Positions 25,651 through 38,943 of a DNA stretch of 64,000 bases are shown piece by piece. Position numbers and translations under genes: made by a program. Source of the stretch: Thermosynechococcus sichuanensis E542. GTDB lineage: Bacteria; Cyanobacteriota; Cyanobacteriia; Thermosynechococcales; Thermosynechococcaceae. Where the stretch lies: contig NZ_CP032152.1 of the NCBI RefSeq assembly GCF_003555505.1, positions 1-64,000 on the forward strand. Reading direction: 5' to 3'. The notes beneath the pieces are model-generated. The model had not been told where the DNA came from, did not search any database, and saw only the letters and a program-made list of their open reading frames with translations. How positions within the stretch are numbered: the first letter of the stretch is position 1; every line of letters starts with the position of its first letter.

Positions 25651-28062
25651 TCATGATCCCCGACTGACGAGAGCGAGTGCCCAGATGGCCATGGGGCGTA
25701 GATACATACAAGCACGGAAGGTACCATTGGCCGTAATTGCCTCCGGCGTCCGAAATTGCAGACCATTCTCATAGATTTGGCGTACCACCACCTCGGCTAA
25801 GCGCCATGCTTCGTGGGTCATCCCCCGCTGCCATAAAAAGGCGGCCAAGCCAAAGTTAATCCCCGTCCACACTTCGAGGGGATGGGTAGCGTGGGGGTTT
25901 TCGGGTTGACCGTTGGGCAATAGACCATTGGCGGCACCAAACTGACCGTTGTAAAACTGGAGAAAACAGGTGTCGTAAATTTTCCGCAGGGCGCGATCGC
26001 AACAGTCTGGGGGCACGATATCCGCCAGGCCCAAAAGCTGGGCATAGAACTGGCCACACAGTTGATCCGCCATGATCACATCGGAGCCACTGCCGGTATC
26101 GAGACGATAGTACTCGCCATTCCATAGCAGTTGATGGTAGCGGGGGCGGGCTTGGTTAAGCCACTGGCGGTAGGTATGCACCTGCGGCTCTTGAAGAATC
26201 GTGCCAAGGGCGATCGCCGCTTCGAGGGCTGCCAACCACAAGCCGCCACAGTAGGCACTGACTCCTTGGAGTTTCCAGTCATCGTAGGTTTGATCCGGGG
26301 CACCGCCATTTTCGGGCAGGCCATCGCCATCGTGGTCAAATTGTTTCAAATAGGCCAAGGCTGCCACCACAGCCGGCCAACACTCACGGGCAAAGTCGAG
26401 ATCTGTCCCCCCAGTGAACAAAAAGTCCCGATAGACCAAGAGCACAAAGTCTGCGGCCAAGTCCTTCCAAAGATTGCAGTCTTGGTAGGCCGTGTAGTTG
26501 GTCTTTTCCCAAGGGTGTTCATTGGGGGCACCGAGATCGTGGGGTACGGCATTGGCCAATTTGCGAGGTGCTTTGTAGGCCGTTTCGGGATCACCGCGAT
26601 AGAAGTAGCCAATGATTCTCAGGGTTGGATCCGCTGTCGGAATCGCCCGCGCAAAGGCACGCATCACGGATTTTTCCAGTTCTGGCCACAGTTGCAGCAG
26701 GGCAAAGGAACCATAGAGCCGTACATCAAGGCTTTCATACCAGCGGTAGTCGAGGCATTCTAAAACGGCAAATTGACCCACCGGATCGCGATCGCTGGCC
26801 GCACTCCAGAGGCTCCCCCCACTGCTGAGAACGTATAGCTCATTACACAGAGCCATCTTGAACCAGTCGGGCCAATCCGGCTGATTGAGGATCGGTGCTT
26901 GCCAAGTGCGAATTTGCTCCCGCCATCGGGCATAGGCTGCTAGACCTCTCGCCGCAAGGGGCACGGCATTGGTACCCTGGCGATCGCAAAAATCCGTGTA
27001 GCGACGATAATAGATCACCCCCTTGCCAAACTCAGTGACAGGAAAGTCCCATGCCAAAACCACGGGAATTTGTTTGGTTTCCCCGGCGGCCAAGGAAAAG
27101 CGCAGGGCAAATGCGGCGGCCACCTGTTCTCCCGCTGCTGCAGGGGTGGGATCATTGACAATCGGTAAGGAACCATCCCCAGAAAATGACTGCCACAGCT
27201 CTGCCCCATCCCCCTCTGGCTGCCAGCGACTACAGCCAAAAAACTCCCCAAGGCCAGTAGGGATCAGCGCTGCCCATTCGCCATCGCCTTCTTGGGGTGG
27301 GTTGGGGTGGGGCGTACGGCGCAGTCGCCAACCTTGATAGGACTCCGTTTGAATCAATTCATTAAAACTCCCGTCACTTTGACCCCAACGGGGCGTGTAG
27401 GTATAGACGGGGCTGCCATCATCGCGAATCTCAATGGCCGAGGAAGGGGTAGTATTGCAAAACCAGCCAACAGTATTTTGCCACGAGAACATCAAGCTTA
27501 GCGTGAGGGGCTGATCCGTGGGATTGATGAATGTCCACAGAAACACCGCCACGGGGTAACTGGTTTCTTGGTAGTTGTGGGGCAGAATTGGTGAAAACTG
27601 TTCGCAGGTAATCTTGGCGCTAAAGACCCCCTCATAGACAAACCAACTGCGGGGATAGCGAGCAGCGTAGAGGCCTTGACCAGCGGGGTACCATTGCCAA
27701 GTGCTGAGGCGGCCATCGTTGGGGGGAGTTCCTAGGGCATAAGCTTGGGTCTGCTCTCCCTGCTCAAACAAACTAAATTGACAGGCGGGCAGGAGGCCAA
27801 AGAGATGCTCTCCGCCATCAAGGTGCCAAAGGTTGAAGTCCCCAGCAGAGGAACGGCCAATACAGCCAGCGCCAAAGCCACCGAGGGGCATCCCATGCCA
27901 AGGACCATCGTCTAAATTGCTGGTATAGCGAACGCGATAAGGATTTTCCCAGCCTTGGGCGATCGCCCGAGTCCAAGCACAGTTGGCAAATTCAATCACA
28001 CCACTTTCCGAAGACCCGCCTGATCCAGAATACCGCTTCAGCGCTGCGCCATCACTTGGCAC
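25651..28062 (-). CDS. GH116 family beta-glucosidase (GBA2-type glucosylceramidase fold)
   Basis: This 803-residue protein has the two-domain GH116 architecture: an N-terminal beta-sandwich (RYTSNLDDGPWHGMPLGGFG, GCIGRSSAGDFNLWHLDGG) and a C-terminal (alpha/alpha)6 barrel. The likely nucleophile Glu is in WYESLDVRLYGS (about 445) and the likely acid/base Asp is in QTYDDW (about 592), close to the positions known for the bacterial GH116 enzyme TxGH116. No signal peptide is seen, so it is probably cytoplasmic. The natural substrate in cyanobacteria is not known. Its start overlaps the end of the upstream Fur-family gene by 25 bases. Confidence 0.88.
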   Translation of the reverse strand: MPSDGAALKRYSGSGGSSESGVIEFANCAWTRAIAQGWENPYRVRYTSNLDDGPWHGMPLGGFGAGCIGRSSAGDFNLWHLDGGEHLFGLLPACQFSLFEQGEQTQAYALGTPPNDGRLSTWQWYPAGQGLYAARYPRSWFVYEGVFSAKITCEQFSPILPHNYQETSYPVAVFLWTFINPTDQPLTLSLMFSWQNTVGWFCNTTPSSAIEIRDDGSPVYTYTPRWGQSDGSFNELIQTESYQGWRLRRTPHPNPPQEGDGEWAALIPTGLGEFFGCSRWQPEGDGAELWQSFSGDGSLPIVNDPTPAAAGEQVAAAFALRFSLAAGETKQIPVVLAWDFPVTEFGKGVIYYRRYTDFCDRQGTNAVPLAARGLAAYARWREQIRTWQAPILNQPDWPDWFKMALCNELYVLSSGGSLWSAASDRDPVGQFAVLECLDYRWYESLDVRLYGSFALLQLWPELEKSVMRAFARAIPTADPTLRIIGYFYRGDPETAYKAPRKLANAVPHDLGAPNEHPWEKTNYTAYQDCNLWKDLAADFVLLVYRDFLFTGGTDLDFARECWPAVVAALAYLKQFDHDGDGLPENGGAPDQTYDDWKLQGVSAYCGGLWLAALEAAIALGTILQEPQVHTYRQWLNQARPRYHQLLWNGEYYRLDTGSGSDVIMADQLCGQFYAQLLGLADIVPPDCCDRALRKIYDTCFLQFYNGQFGAANGLLPNGQPENPHATHPLEVWTGINFGLAAFLWQRGMTHEAWRLAEVVVRQIYENGLQFRTPEAITANGTFRACMYLRPMAIWALALVSRGS

Positions 28063-28430
28063 TTGGCACAGAGGCCAAAAAACTCAAGGGTATGGTAGAA
28101 AATTTCAAAGTGGTGGGACTGTTGTAGCTCCGCTTCCAAATGCTGTACTGGACAGTGATCGATTTTTACTGATGTCCCACACTGCAAACAGGTGAGATAG
28201 TGTTGATCCTGCTGTACCAAGCTATAGACCAGTTCGCCGCTGGGCAGGGGACGGGCTTGCACCTCGCCATTGACGCGCAGATGATCGAGTGTGCGATAAA
28301 CCGTTGCCAGACCGAGGGGAGTTTGCCGTTGTCGCAGTTCTAAAAATAACTCCTGTGCCGAAAGCGATCGGCCACTGGCTCTAAGGGCATCGAGAATAAT
28401 AACTTGGCTACGGGTGCGGCGCGGCGGCAT
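28038..28430 (-). CDS. Fur family metalloregulator, most like Zur (FurB)
   Basis: This 130-residue regulator has an N-terminal winged helix (ILDALRASGRSLSAQELFLEL, PLGLATVYRTLDHLRVNG) and a C-terminal dimerisation domain. Two CxxC pairs (CLQCG and CAKC) make the structural zinc site. The HYLTCLQCG segment and the HTLEFFGLC segment resemble cyanobacterial Zur/FurB as remembered; PerR or Fur cannot be excluded from motifs alone. The protein probably represses target genes when its metal is bound. It is cotranscribed with the GH116 gene, which begins inside its 3' end. Confidence 0.82.
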   Translation of the reverse strand: MPPRRTRSQVIILDALRASGRSLSAQELFLELRQRQTPLGLATVYRTLDHLRVNGEVQARPLPSGELVYSLVQQDQHYLTCLQCGTSVKIDHCPVQHLEAELQQSHHFEIFYHTLEFFGLCAKCQVMAQR

Positions 28431-28497
28431 AGCAATAGAACAATATCACCTTAAATTTTACCGTTCCCCTTGCGGCTGCAATTAAATAGATGCAAGA

Positions 28498-29088
28498 TCA
28501 GAACTTGCAGCCAATCAGTTGGATCACCCAGCCTTGCCCACGATGGCCTTGACCCTCATGGATGTCCCGCTGGATTTCAACGGCGTGGAGCCACTCTAGA
28601 CCCGCCAGTTCTCTCTTCATTTCCTCTAGATCGTGCAGCAGTTCTAGGGTGGGAGGTCCCCCTGTGCCCATCCCTAGTTGTTTCTTGCTGTAGCTCTCAC
28701 TGAGATAGAGGCCTTGGGGCTTGAGGGCTTTGACAATACGCTGGTTGACTAATGTGCGCAGCTCTGGCGGTAGATGGCAAAAAATAGCAATAATCCCATC
28801 CCACGCATTTTCACCAAGGTCAAACTCCCGCAGATCGCAGTGACAGGTGGTAATGGCGACTCCCCGTTCTTGAGCAAGGCGCTGGGCTTTCGCGAGTCCC
28901 ACTGGGGAGGCATCCACAGCCGTGACGGCATATCCCTGCTGAGCCAGATAGACGGCATTACGCCCTTCCCCTTCGGCGAGGGAGAGAATTTGCCCTTGGG
29001 GCACAAAGTCATGGGCATGGGCTTTGAGGAAGTCGTTTGGCTCCGTGCCGTAGAAGTAAGTTTCCCCTTGAAAGCGAATGTCCCACAT
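28498..29088 (-). CDS. Class I SAM-dependent methyltransferase
   Basis: This 196-residue protein opens with WDIRFQGETYFYGTEPNDFL, the entry typical of TehB/thiopurine-like small-molecule methyltransferases. Motif I is ILSLAEGEGRNAVYLA (a variant of ExGxGxG), followed by VTAVDASPVGLAKA (acidic residue for the SAM ribose), CDLREFDLGENAWDGIIAIFCHLP and LKPQGLYLSESYS. The substrate is unknown. It stands apart from its neighbours, with about 120 bases free of genes on the upstream side. Confidence 0.82.
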   Translation of the reverse strand: MWDIRFQGETYFYGTEPNDFLKAHAHDFVPQGQILSLAEGEGRNAVYLAQQGYAVTAVDASPVGLAKAQRLAQERGVAITTCHCDLREFDLGENAWDGIIAIFCHLPPELRTLVNQRIVKALKPQGLYLSESYSKKQLGMGTGGPPTLELLHDLEEMKRELAGLEWLHAVEIQRDIHEGQGHRGQGWVIQLIGCKF

Positions 29089-29211
29089 AAACTATCAGTT
29101 AAATATGAGTTCTTTCTAAGGTTGTCCTTAACCAACCTAGCGGAATTCGCTATCCAATTAGTTCATATGGATAATGACTTGCCTTACTGAGCACATCCAG
29201 CTTTCTACAGT

Positions 29212-30501
29212 CTAGTTGCTGGCGATCGCCGCCAAAACACGAGCAATTAAGTAAAGGGAGCCACAGACCACACAGCGATCGCCTGCCCTATCGAGGGCCT
29301 CAGTCACATCGTTAAAACGTCGGCATTCTCCCAACGCAGGGCAACAGGTGTAGGCAAGTGCCTTCAAATCCTCTAAGTCAGCGCTAGGGTGATCCGGTAC
29401 GGGTACCAACCACAGGCGATCGCCCCCCCGCAGCAAATATTTGAGAATCCCCTCATGATCCTTATTGGCGAGCATCCCCACCACCCACGTCACCGCTGTC
29501 CAGCCCAGTTGATCCACGTATTGGCGTAGATAGGCGGCGGCAGGAGCATTGTGGGCACCATCAATGAGCAGTTTTCGCCCTTGCCACTGTAACCATTGCA
29601 GTCGTCCCGGCCAGCGAGTTTGTGCCATTCCCTGTTGAATCGCTTCGCGGGAAATCTGCCAGCCTTGAGATTGGAGCTGTTGTAGCGTGGCGATCGCGAT
29701 CGCTGAATTGGTTAATTGCATCTCGCCAGCCAAGGGCAAGGGGTACTCAATTCCACCCCAAGTCGCCCAGCCAGCACGCTCAGCACACCACTGCGCCGGT
29801 TCCGGCCAGATCCCTGGGCACGCCAATGCTGCCAAACGCTCCACAATCACGGCTTTTGCTTCTGGAGGAACAGGGCCAATGACAGCCGGTACCCCCTGCT
29901 TGAGAATGCCAGCCTTTTCGCCAGCGATCGCCCCCAAGGTATTGCCCAACCGCTGCCAATGATCCCAACCAATGGAGGTAATCACACTCACCAAAGGGGG
30001 CTGACACACATTCGTGGCATCCAAGCGTCCCCCCAAGCCCACCTCTATGACGGCCACCTCCACCTGCTGCTGGGCAAAATACAGCCATGCCGCCGCCGTG
30101 ACCACTTCAAACTGACTGGGAGGATAAGCCACTTGGGGCAGTACCGCTTCAATTTGTTGAATTAAGGTCAAAAAGACTTCAGGGGCAATGGGTTCACCAT
30201 CGATACAAATGCGCTCACACCAACTCACCAGATGGGGCGAAGTATAACGCCCCGTTCGATAGCCCGCCGCCCGCAAAACACTATCCAAATAGGCACACAC
30301 TGACCCTTTGCCATTGGTTCCCGCAACGTGGATCAAGGGCACCTGTAACTGGGGAGACCCCAAAGCAGTTAGCAGCGCTTGAATAGGTTCAAGGCCAAGG
30401 CGCACCCCAAAGCGGGCGTAGGGACTGAGCGCCGCCGTCAGCGGATCACTCACAGCCCGATTGAAGCAGATTAACGGGGTTCGCGGCGACCATTGCGCCA
30501 T
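29212..30501 (-). CDS. folC: Folylpolyglutamate synthase / dihydrofolate synthase FolC
   Basis: This 429-residue Mur-ligase-family enzyme adds glutamate to dihydropteroate and folates. The P-loop is VAGTNGKGSVCAYL, followed by TGRYTSPHLVSWCERI, VAVIEVGLGGRLDATN, SIGWDHWQRLG, IAGEKAGILK and the C-terminal IDGAHNAPAA. The annotated start at 30501 overlaps the upstream MORN gene by 31 bases; GTG at 30453 would avoid the overlap and still precede the conserved region. Cyanobacteria often have this single bifunctional enzyme. Confidence 0.94.
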   Translation of the reverse strand: MAQWSPRTPLICFNRAVSDPLTAALSPYARFGVRLGLEPIQALLTALGSPQLQVPLIHVAGTNGKGSVCAYLDSVLRAAGYRTGRYTSPHLVSWCERICIDGEPIAPEVFLTLIQQIEAVLPQVAYPPSQFEVVTAAAWLYFAQQQVEVAVIEVGLGGRLDATNVCQPPLVSVITSIGWDHWQRLGNTLGAIAGEKAGILKQGVPAVIGPVPPEAKAVIVERLAALACPGIWPEPAQWCAERAGWATWGGIEYPLPLAGEMQLTNSAIAIATLQQLQSQGWQISREAIQQGMAQTRWPGRLQWLQWQGRKLLIDGAHNAPAAAYLRQYVDQLGWTAVTWVVGMLANKDHEGILKYLLRGGDRLWLVPVPDHPSADLEDLKALAYTCCPALGECRRFNDVTEALDRAGDRCVVCGSLYLIARVLAAIASN

Positions 30502-31103
30502 GTCGCAATAATGCGGGAGCCATCCGGTAGTGTAAAGACCCCCTGTCCTTCAAATAAGCCATTGCGAAACTGTCCGGCATAGCTTGTGCCATCTCCAAAG
30601 GAGAGCGTTCCAGTTCCATGATACTTGCCTGCTAGAAACTGCCCCTCATAGCGGGTACCGTCGGGAAAGGTGAGTACTCCCTCTCCATGGTATTGACCAT
30701 TGAGAAACATGCCCTCGTAGCGTTGACCATTGGCCAGTTGCAAAATCCCCTTGCCGTTGAAGATGCCATCCACAAAGCCGCCTGCGTAGCGTCCCCCATC
30801 GGCATAGGTGAGCACCCCCTGACCGTGGTAGCGGCCATTGCGAAATTCCCCTTCGTAGCGGTTGCCATTGGCCATTGTGAGGATGCCTTGGCCATGAAAG
30901 CGACCATTCAGTAATTCCCCTTTGTAGGTGCTGCCGTCGGGAAGGGTCATAGTAACGTCCCCGGTAACCCGTCGCCCTTCATAAACAGCAATTTGAGCCG
31001 TTACAGGAGCTAAGTGCAGGGTTGCACATCCTAAACCAACAAGGCAAGAACTCATCACCCAGCGGTAGATAACAGCAGGATTTGGGCGGTGCGGATGAGT
31101 CAT
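30471..31103 (-). CDS. Secreted or membrane-anchored MORN-repeat protein
   Basis: This 210-residue protein has an N-terminal hydrophobic segment (VMSSCLVGLGCATLHLA) that ends in a signal-peptide-like PVTAQ. Six full MORN repeats of 23 residues follow (units such as YKGELLNGRFHGQG, YEGEFRNGRYHGQG and YAGGFVDGIFNGKG), with a partial seventh. MORN repeats form an elongated beta-sheet that binds proteins or phospholipids. The topology implies a periplasmic location. ATG 31103 is preferred to 31211 because it leaves a normal leader. It is cotranscribed with folC by overlap, although the functional link is unclear. Confidence 0.78.
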   Translation of the reverse strand: MTHPHRPNPAVIYRWVMSSCLVGLGCATLHLAPVTAQIAVYEGRRVTGDVTMTLPDGSTYKGELLNGRFHGQGILTMANGNRYEGEFRNGRYHGQGVLTYADGGRYAGGFVDGIFNGKGILQLANGQRYEGMFLNGQYHGEGVLTFPDGTRYEGQFLAGKYHGTGTLSFGDGTSYAGQFRNGLFEGQGVFTLPDGSRIIATWRNGRREPR

Positions 31104-31348
31104 CACTGGACACTCCACAAGGGTGGACAATCGCAACTTCTTTAACTGGCACAGCTTACCCCCTATGCAAAATTGAGGTGGAGACCCAAGTTTTTGTATC
31201 AGAGAATACATTTAGCTGCTCGCGAATTCAGGGATGATGAATTTATTTGTGTCAAACTTTGCAACTCAGCCCTCGGATTTTCCTAGGTATCTTGGCCGGG
31301 GGTTTACAAGTTCCAACTGTTTGCTGTGTCAATTGGACATCTGCACCT

Positions 31349-32872
31349 ATGAAACTGCGTTCTGTCTTGCGCCGGGGGCTACGTCTTCAGCATCCCCTGA
31401 CTCGGATTCTCTATCTGCCGACTCGCCGTACGCTATTGGCCTTTGCGGTGATGATTGGCTTGCTGAGTGCAACCGCCGCGTTGGGACAAGACACTACAAC
31501 TTCGGCAGCGGTTCCTGAAAAGGTGCAGGTGGCGCTCAACACGCTTTGGGTGATTTTTGCCGGTGTGTTGGTGTTTTTTATGAATGCTGGCTTTGGCATG
31601 TTGGAGACCGGCTTTTGCCGTGCCAAGAATGCGGTAAACCTGCTCTCAAAGAACCTGATTGTCTTTGCCCTTTCGAGTATTTCCTATTGGGCAATTGGCT
31701 TTGCCCTAATGTTTGGCGATGGCAATGGGGTCTTAGGTACGAGTGGTTTCTTTTTGCTGGGCGCCGATAATAGTCCGGCAACAGGAACAGCCTATCAGGG
31801 GGTATATGATGCCTTGAGTTGGGCGGCGGTGCCCCTCTTTGCTAAGTTTTTCTTTCAACTGGTGTTTGCCGGAACGGCAGCCACGATTGTTTCCGGGGCA
31901 GTGGCGGAGCGGATTAAGTTCTATGCCTTCTTTATCTTCAGCTTGCTCTTGGTGGGGATTTCCTATCCGATTACGGGTCACTGGATCTGGGGTGGTGGTT
32001 GGCTGCAACAGCTAGGCATGTGGGATTTTGCCGGTTCTACGGTGGTGCACTCTGTAGGCGGATGGGCCGCATTGATGGGGGCAGCTCTCCTAGGGCCGCG
32101 TTTGGGTCGCTTTCTGCCCGATGGGTCGGTGGCGGCAATTCCTGGGCATAATTTTGCGATCGCCACCCTAGGTTGTCTGATCCTCTGGTTGGGTTGGTTT
32201 GGCTTTAATCCGGGGTCAACGATGGCCGCAGATCCGGGGGCGATCGCCCACATTGTCGTGACCACGAATATGGCGGCAGCTTTTGGGGGCGTGACTGCAA
32301 CGGTGGTTTCCACGCTCTACTTTGGCAAGCCTGACCTTTCCATGATCATTAACGGGATTCTGGCGGGATTAGTGGCGATTACGGCGCCCTGTGCCTTTGT
32401 CACCATTGAGAGTGCAGCCTTGATCGGTATTATTGCCGGCATCATTATTGTCTTTTCGGTGGTGACGATTGACCGCCTCAAAATTGATGACCCAGTGGGA
32501 GCCATTTCCGTCCACCTCGTCAATGGCATCTGGGGCACGTTGGCGGTGGGTCTTTTTGCCGATGGACCGGGACGCTTTTATGAAGCTGGCGAAGGGCCTC
32601 TCAAGGGACTGCTTTGGAGTGGTGACTTTACCCAGTTGGGGCACCAGTTGGTGGGGGTACTGGCGGTGGGCGGGTTTACCGTTGCCTTTAGTACCGCAGT
32701 GTGGCTACTTCTGAATGCCACCATTGGTATCCGCGTTTCTCCGCAAGAGGAAATCGAGGGATTGGATATTGGCGAGCATGGCATGGAGGCCTATGCGGGC
32801 TTCCTTTTCCGCGAGGAAGTCAAAGGATTTGTGGATTTGCTAAAACGGCTGTCCGGCAGTGGTCGCTCCTAG
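31349..32872 (+). CDS. amt: Ammonium transporter Amt
   Basis: This 507-residue protein has a cleavable leader ([15 protein letters not shown]) followed by eleven membrane helices. Family hallmarks are [76 protein letters not shown] (with the first pore histidine), [10 protein letters not shown] and [17 protein letters not shown] (with the second histidine). Amt proteins conduct ammonium inward. ATG 31349 is preferred because the frame upstream to 31247 lacks leader features. No convincing NtcA site was found in the 130 bases upstream. A sugar-type permease overlaps its end. Confidence 0.94.
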   Translation: MKLRSVLRRGLRLQHPLTRILYLPTRRTLLAFAVMIGLLSATAALGQDTTTSAAVPEKVQVALNTLWVIFAGVLVFFMNAGFGMLETGFCRAKNAVNLLSKNLIVFALSSISYWAIGFALMFGDGNGVLGTSGFFLLGADNSPATGTAYQGVYDALSWAAVPLFAKFFFQLVFAGTAATIVSGAVAERIKFYAFFIFSLLLVGISYPITGHWIWGGGWLQQLGMWDFAGSTVVHSVGGWAALMGAALLGPRLGRFLPDGSVAAIPGHNFAIATLGCLILWLGWFGFNPGSTMAADPGAIAHIVVTTNMAAAFGGVTATVVSTLYFGKPDLSMIINGILAGLVAITAPCAFVTIESAALIGIIAGIIIVFSVVTIDRLKIDDPVGAISVHLVNGIWGTLAVGLFADGPGRFYEAGEGPLKGLLWSGDFTQLGHQLVGVLAVGGFTVAFSTAVWLLLNATIGIRVSPQEEIEGLDIGEHGMEAYAGFLFREEVKGFVDLLKRLSGSGRS

Positions 32873-33668
32873 GGTAGGCTTAACACTCCTATTGACTCTA
32901 GGGGCGTTGCTGGTGCTCAGCCCCCTACTGGTGGTGCTGTGTACGTCGGTCTGGCCACCGGGGACTTTACCTACCCAATTGTTGCCGCCCCAAGGCTGGA
33001 CATGGCAGAGCTATCAAGCCGCATGGCAGCAGGGACACTTTATCTTGGCCTTTGCCAACTCAACGTTGGTGGCCTTGGCGGTGACGGCGCTCCAGTTGTT
33101 GACCTCCGCCCTAGCAGGTTATGCCCTTGCGCGGCTTTCATTTCCGGGGCAGCAGACGATTTTGCTGCTGATGCTAGCGACACTGGTGATTCCGTTTCAA
33201 CTCTTGGTGATCCCAATTTTTCTCATCCTCAAGGCGGGTCATCTGATCAATACCTACGGCGCGTTGATCTTACCTACGGCGGCCAATGGCTTTGGCGTCT
33301 TTTTGATGCGGCAGTTTTTTCTCACTTTGCCCGTTGCCCTTGAGGAGGCAGCCCTCTTGGATGGGGCGAATCGCTGGCAAGTGCTCTGGCATATTCTCTT
33401 ACCCCTGAGCCGACCGGCCTTGGTCACGCTCTCTATCTTCACCTTCATCGGGGAGTGGAATGATCTCTTTAAGCCCTTGGTCTTTACCACTAAGCCAGAA
33501 CTGATCACAGTGCAGCTTTCCTTGGCCAATTTCCAAGAGCAGTTCACTAATGATTGGCCGCTGATGATGGCAGCAGCGGTGATTGCCACTGTGCCGGTGA
33601 TGGTGTTGTTTATTTTAGGGCAGCGACAATTGATTCGCGGCATTGCCACCACCGGCCTAAAGAACTAA
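32859..33668 (+). CDS. Carbohydrate-type ABC transporter permease (MalG family)
   Basis: This 269-residue protein has six membrane helices and the EAA loop [25 protein letters not shown], which contacts the ATPase subunit. The C-terminal region ([14 protein letters not shown]) is typical of CUT1 permeases for sugars or glycosides. The GTG at 32859 overlaps the end of amt by 14 bases. No partner permease, binding protein or ATPase lies nearby, so the rest of the transporter must be elsewhere. Substrate unknown. Confidence 0.87.
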   Translation: MVAPRVGLTLLLTLGALLVLSPLLVVLCTSVWPPGTLPTQLLPPQGWTWQSYQAAWQQGHFILAFANSTLVALAVTALQLLTSALAGYALARLSFPGQQTILLLMLATLVIPFQLLVIPIFLILKAGHLINTYGALILPTAANGFGVFLMRQFFLTLPVALEEAALLDGANRWQVLWHILLPLSRPALVTLSIFTFIGEWNDLFKPLVFTTKPELITVQLSLANFQEQFTNDWPLMMAAAVIATVPVMVLFILGQRQLIRGIATTGLKN

Positions 33669-33701
33669 AGTTCCGTTCGGAAAACCGTACTGCAACAGGA
33701 G

Positions 33702-33731
33702 TTGCGATCGCCAACTGTCTCTCGCTACATT
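33702..33731 (+). promoter_or_regulatory. Candidate groESL promoter
   Basis: TTGCGA (33702-33707) and TACATT (33726-33731) are separated by 18 bases. The -10 hexamer touches the CIRCE operator, so HrcA bound there would block initiation. The predicted start lies inside CIRCE. Confidence 0.6.
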
Positions 33732-33756
33732 AGCACTCGAAGGGTGAGAGTGCTAA
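33730..33756 (+). promoter_or_regulatory. CIRCE operator (HrcA-binding site)
   Basis: A perfect consensus CIRCE: TTAGCACTC, nine bases, GAGTGCTAA. It lies 100 bases before groES. HrcA represses chaperonin operons through this element and is released on heat shock; the hrcA gene is not in this window. Confidence 0.97.
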
Positions 33757-33855
33757 ACAATTGCAAGTGATGCTCTTGCCCCCCAGAAGCTGCGCGATGA
33801 GCCGTGCAGTGAGTGATATCAATCCATACTCTTACAATTGGGAGAACAGTACGCT

Positions 33856-34167
33856 ATGGCAGCCGTATCTCTAAGCGTTTCAACTGTGAAGCCGTTAGGC
33901 GATCGCATTTTTGTCAAAGTCAGCGAAAGTGAAGAACGTACGGCAGGGGGTATCCTCCTCCCCGACAACGCCCGCGAAAAACCCCAAGTGGGCGAAGTGA
34001 CCGCCGTCGGTCCCGGCAAACTCACTGAAGACGGCAAGCGTCAGCCCATGGATGTGAAAGTGGGGGACAAAGTGCTGTACTCCAAATACGCCGGTACCGA
34101 AGTGAAACTCGCAGGCGAAGACTACGTTCTCCTCTCGGAAAAAGACATCTTGGCCATTGTTGGCTAA
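33856..34167 (+). CDS. groES: Co-chaperonin GroES
   Basis: This 103-residue co-chaperonin caps the GroEL cavity. It shows [27 protein letters not shown] (mobile loop), [27 protein letters not shown] and the final [15 protein letters not shown] 33856 is preferred to 33838 because the ribosome-binding stretch GGGAG lies just upstream. It forms an operon with groEL, 68 bases downstream, under promoter and CIRCE control. Confidence 0.97.
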   Translation: MAAVSLSVSTVKPLGDRIFVKVSESEERTAGGILLPDNAREKPQVGEVTAVGPGKLTEDGKRQPMDVKVGDKVLYSKYAGTEVKLAGEDYVLLSEKDILAIVG

Positions 34168-34226
34168 GTCGCTGACTGCCTTTGATCTCTGTGCGATTTT
34201 TCATCACTGTTGAACGATTGAGGTAG

Positions 34227-35873
<1,647 letters not shown>

Positions 35874-35939
35874 GCCCAATCCCTCGGTGAATCCCTCAGA
35901 CTCACTGGGTTCACCGCAAGTAACCTAAGTCACACTCAC

Positions 35940-35967
35940 AGCGGGGAAGCCACACCCCGCTTTTTTA
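35940..35967 (+). terminator. Rho-independent terminator of groESL
   Basis: AGCGGGG (35940-35946) pairs with CCCCGCT (35955-35961) across an 8-base loop, and the hairpin is followed by a run of T. A second, weaker hairpin (GGTGAA/TTCACC, 35886-35915) lies just upstream. Confidence 0.9.
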
Positions 35968-36047
35968 TTAGGTGGCGCCAAAGGGGGCTGGCAGCGTTGC
36001 TATAATAACCCTCAACGTAACGTTTTTTAACATTCGCAGTTTGCAGC

Positions 36048-38909
<2,862 letters not shown>

Positions 38910-38943
38910 TAGAATACAGGTTGCTCTGCCTTGCTTTGTGCCT

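Noticed and set aside
26131-26763. 210-codon frame antisense to the GH116 gene
   Set aside because: The GH116 reading frame carries continuous family motifs here; the antisense product has none.
31212-31348. NtcA-binding site upstream of amt
   Set aside because: No sequence close to GTA-N8-TAC was found with a properly spaced -10 box.
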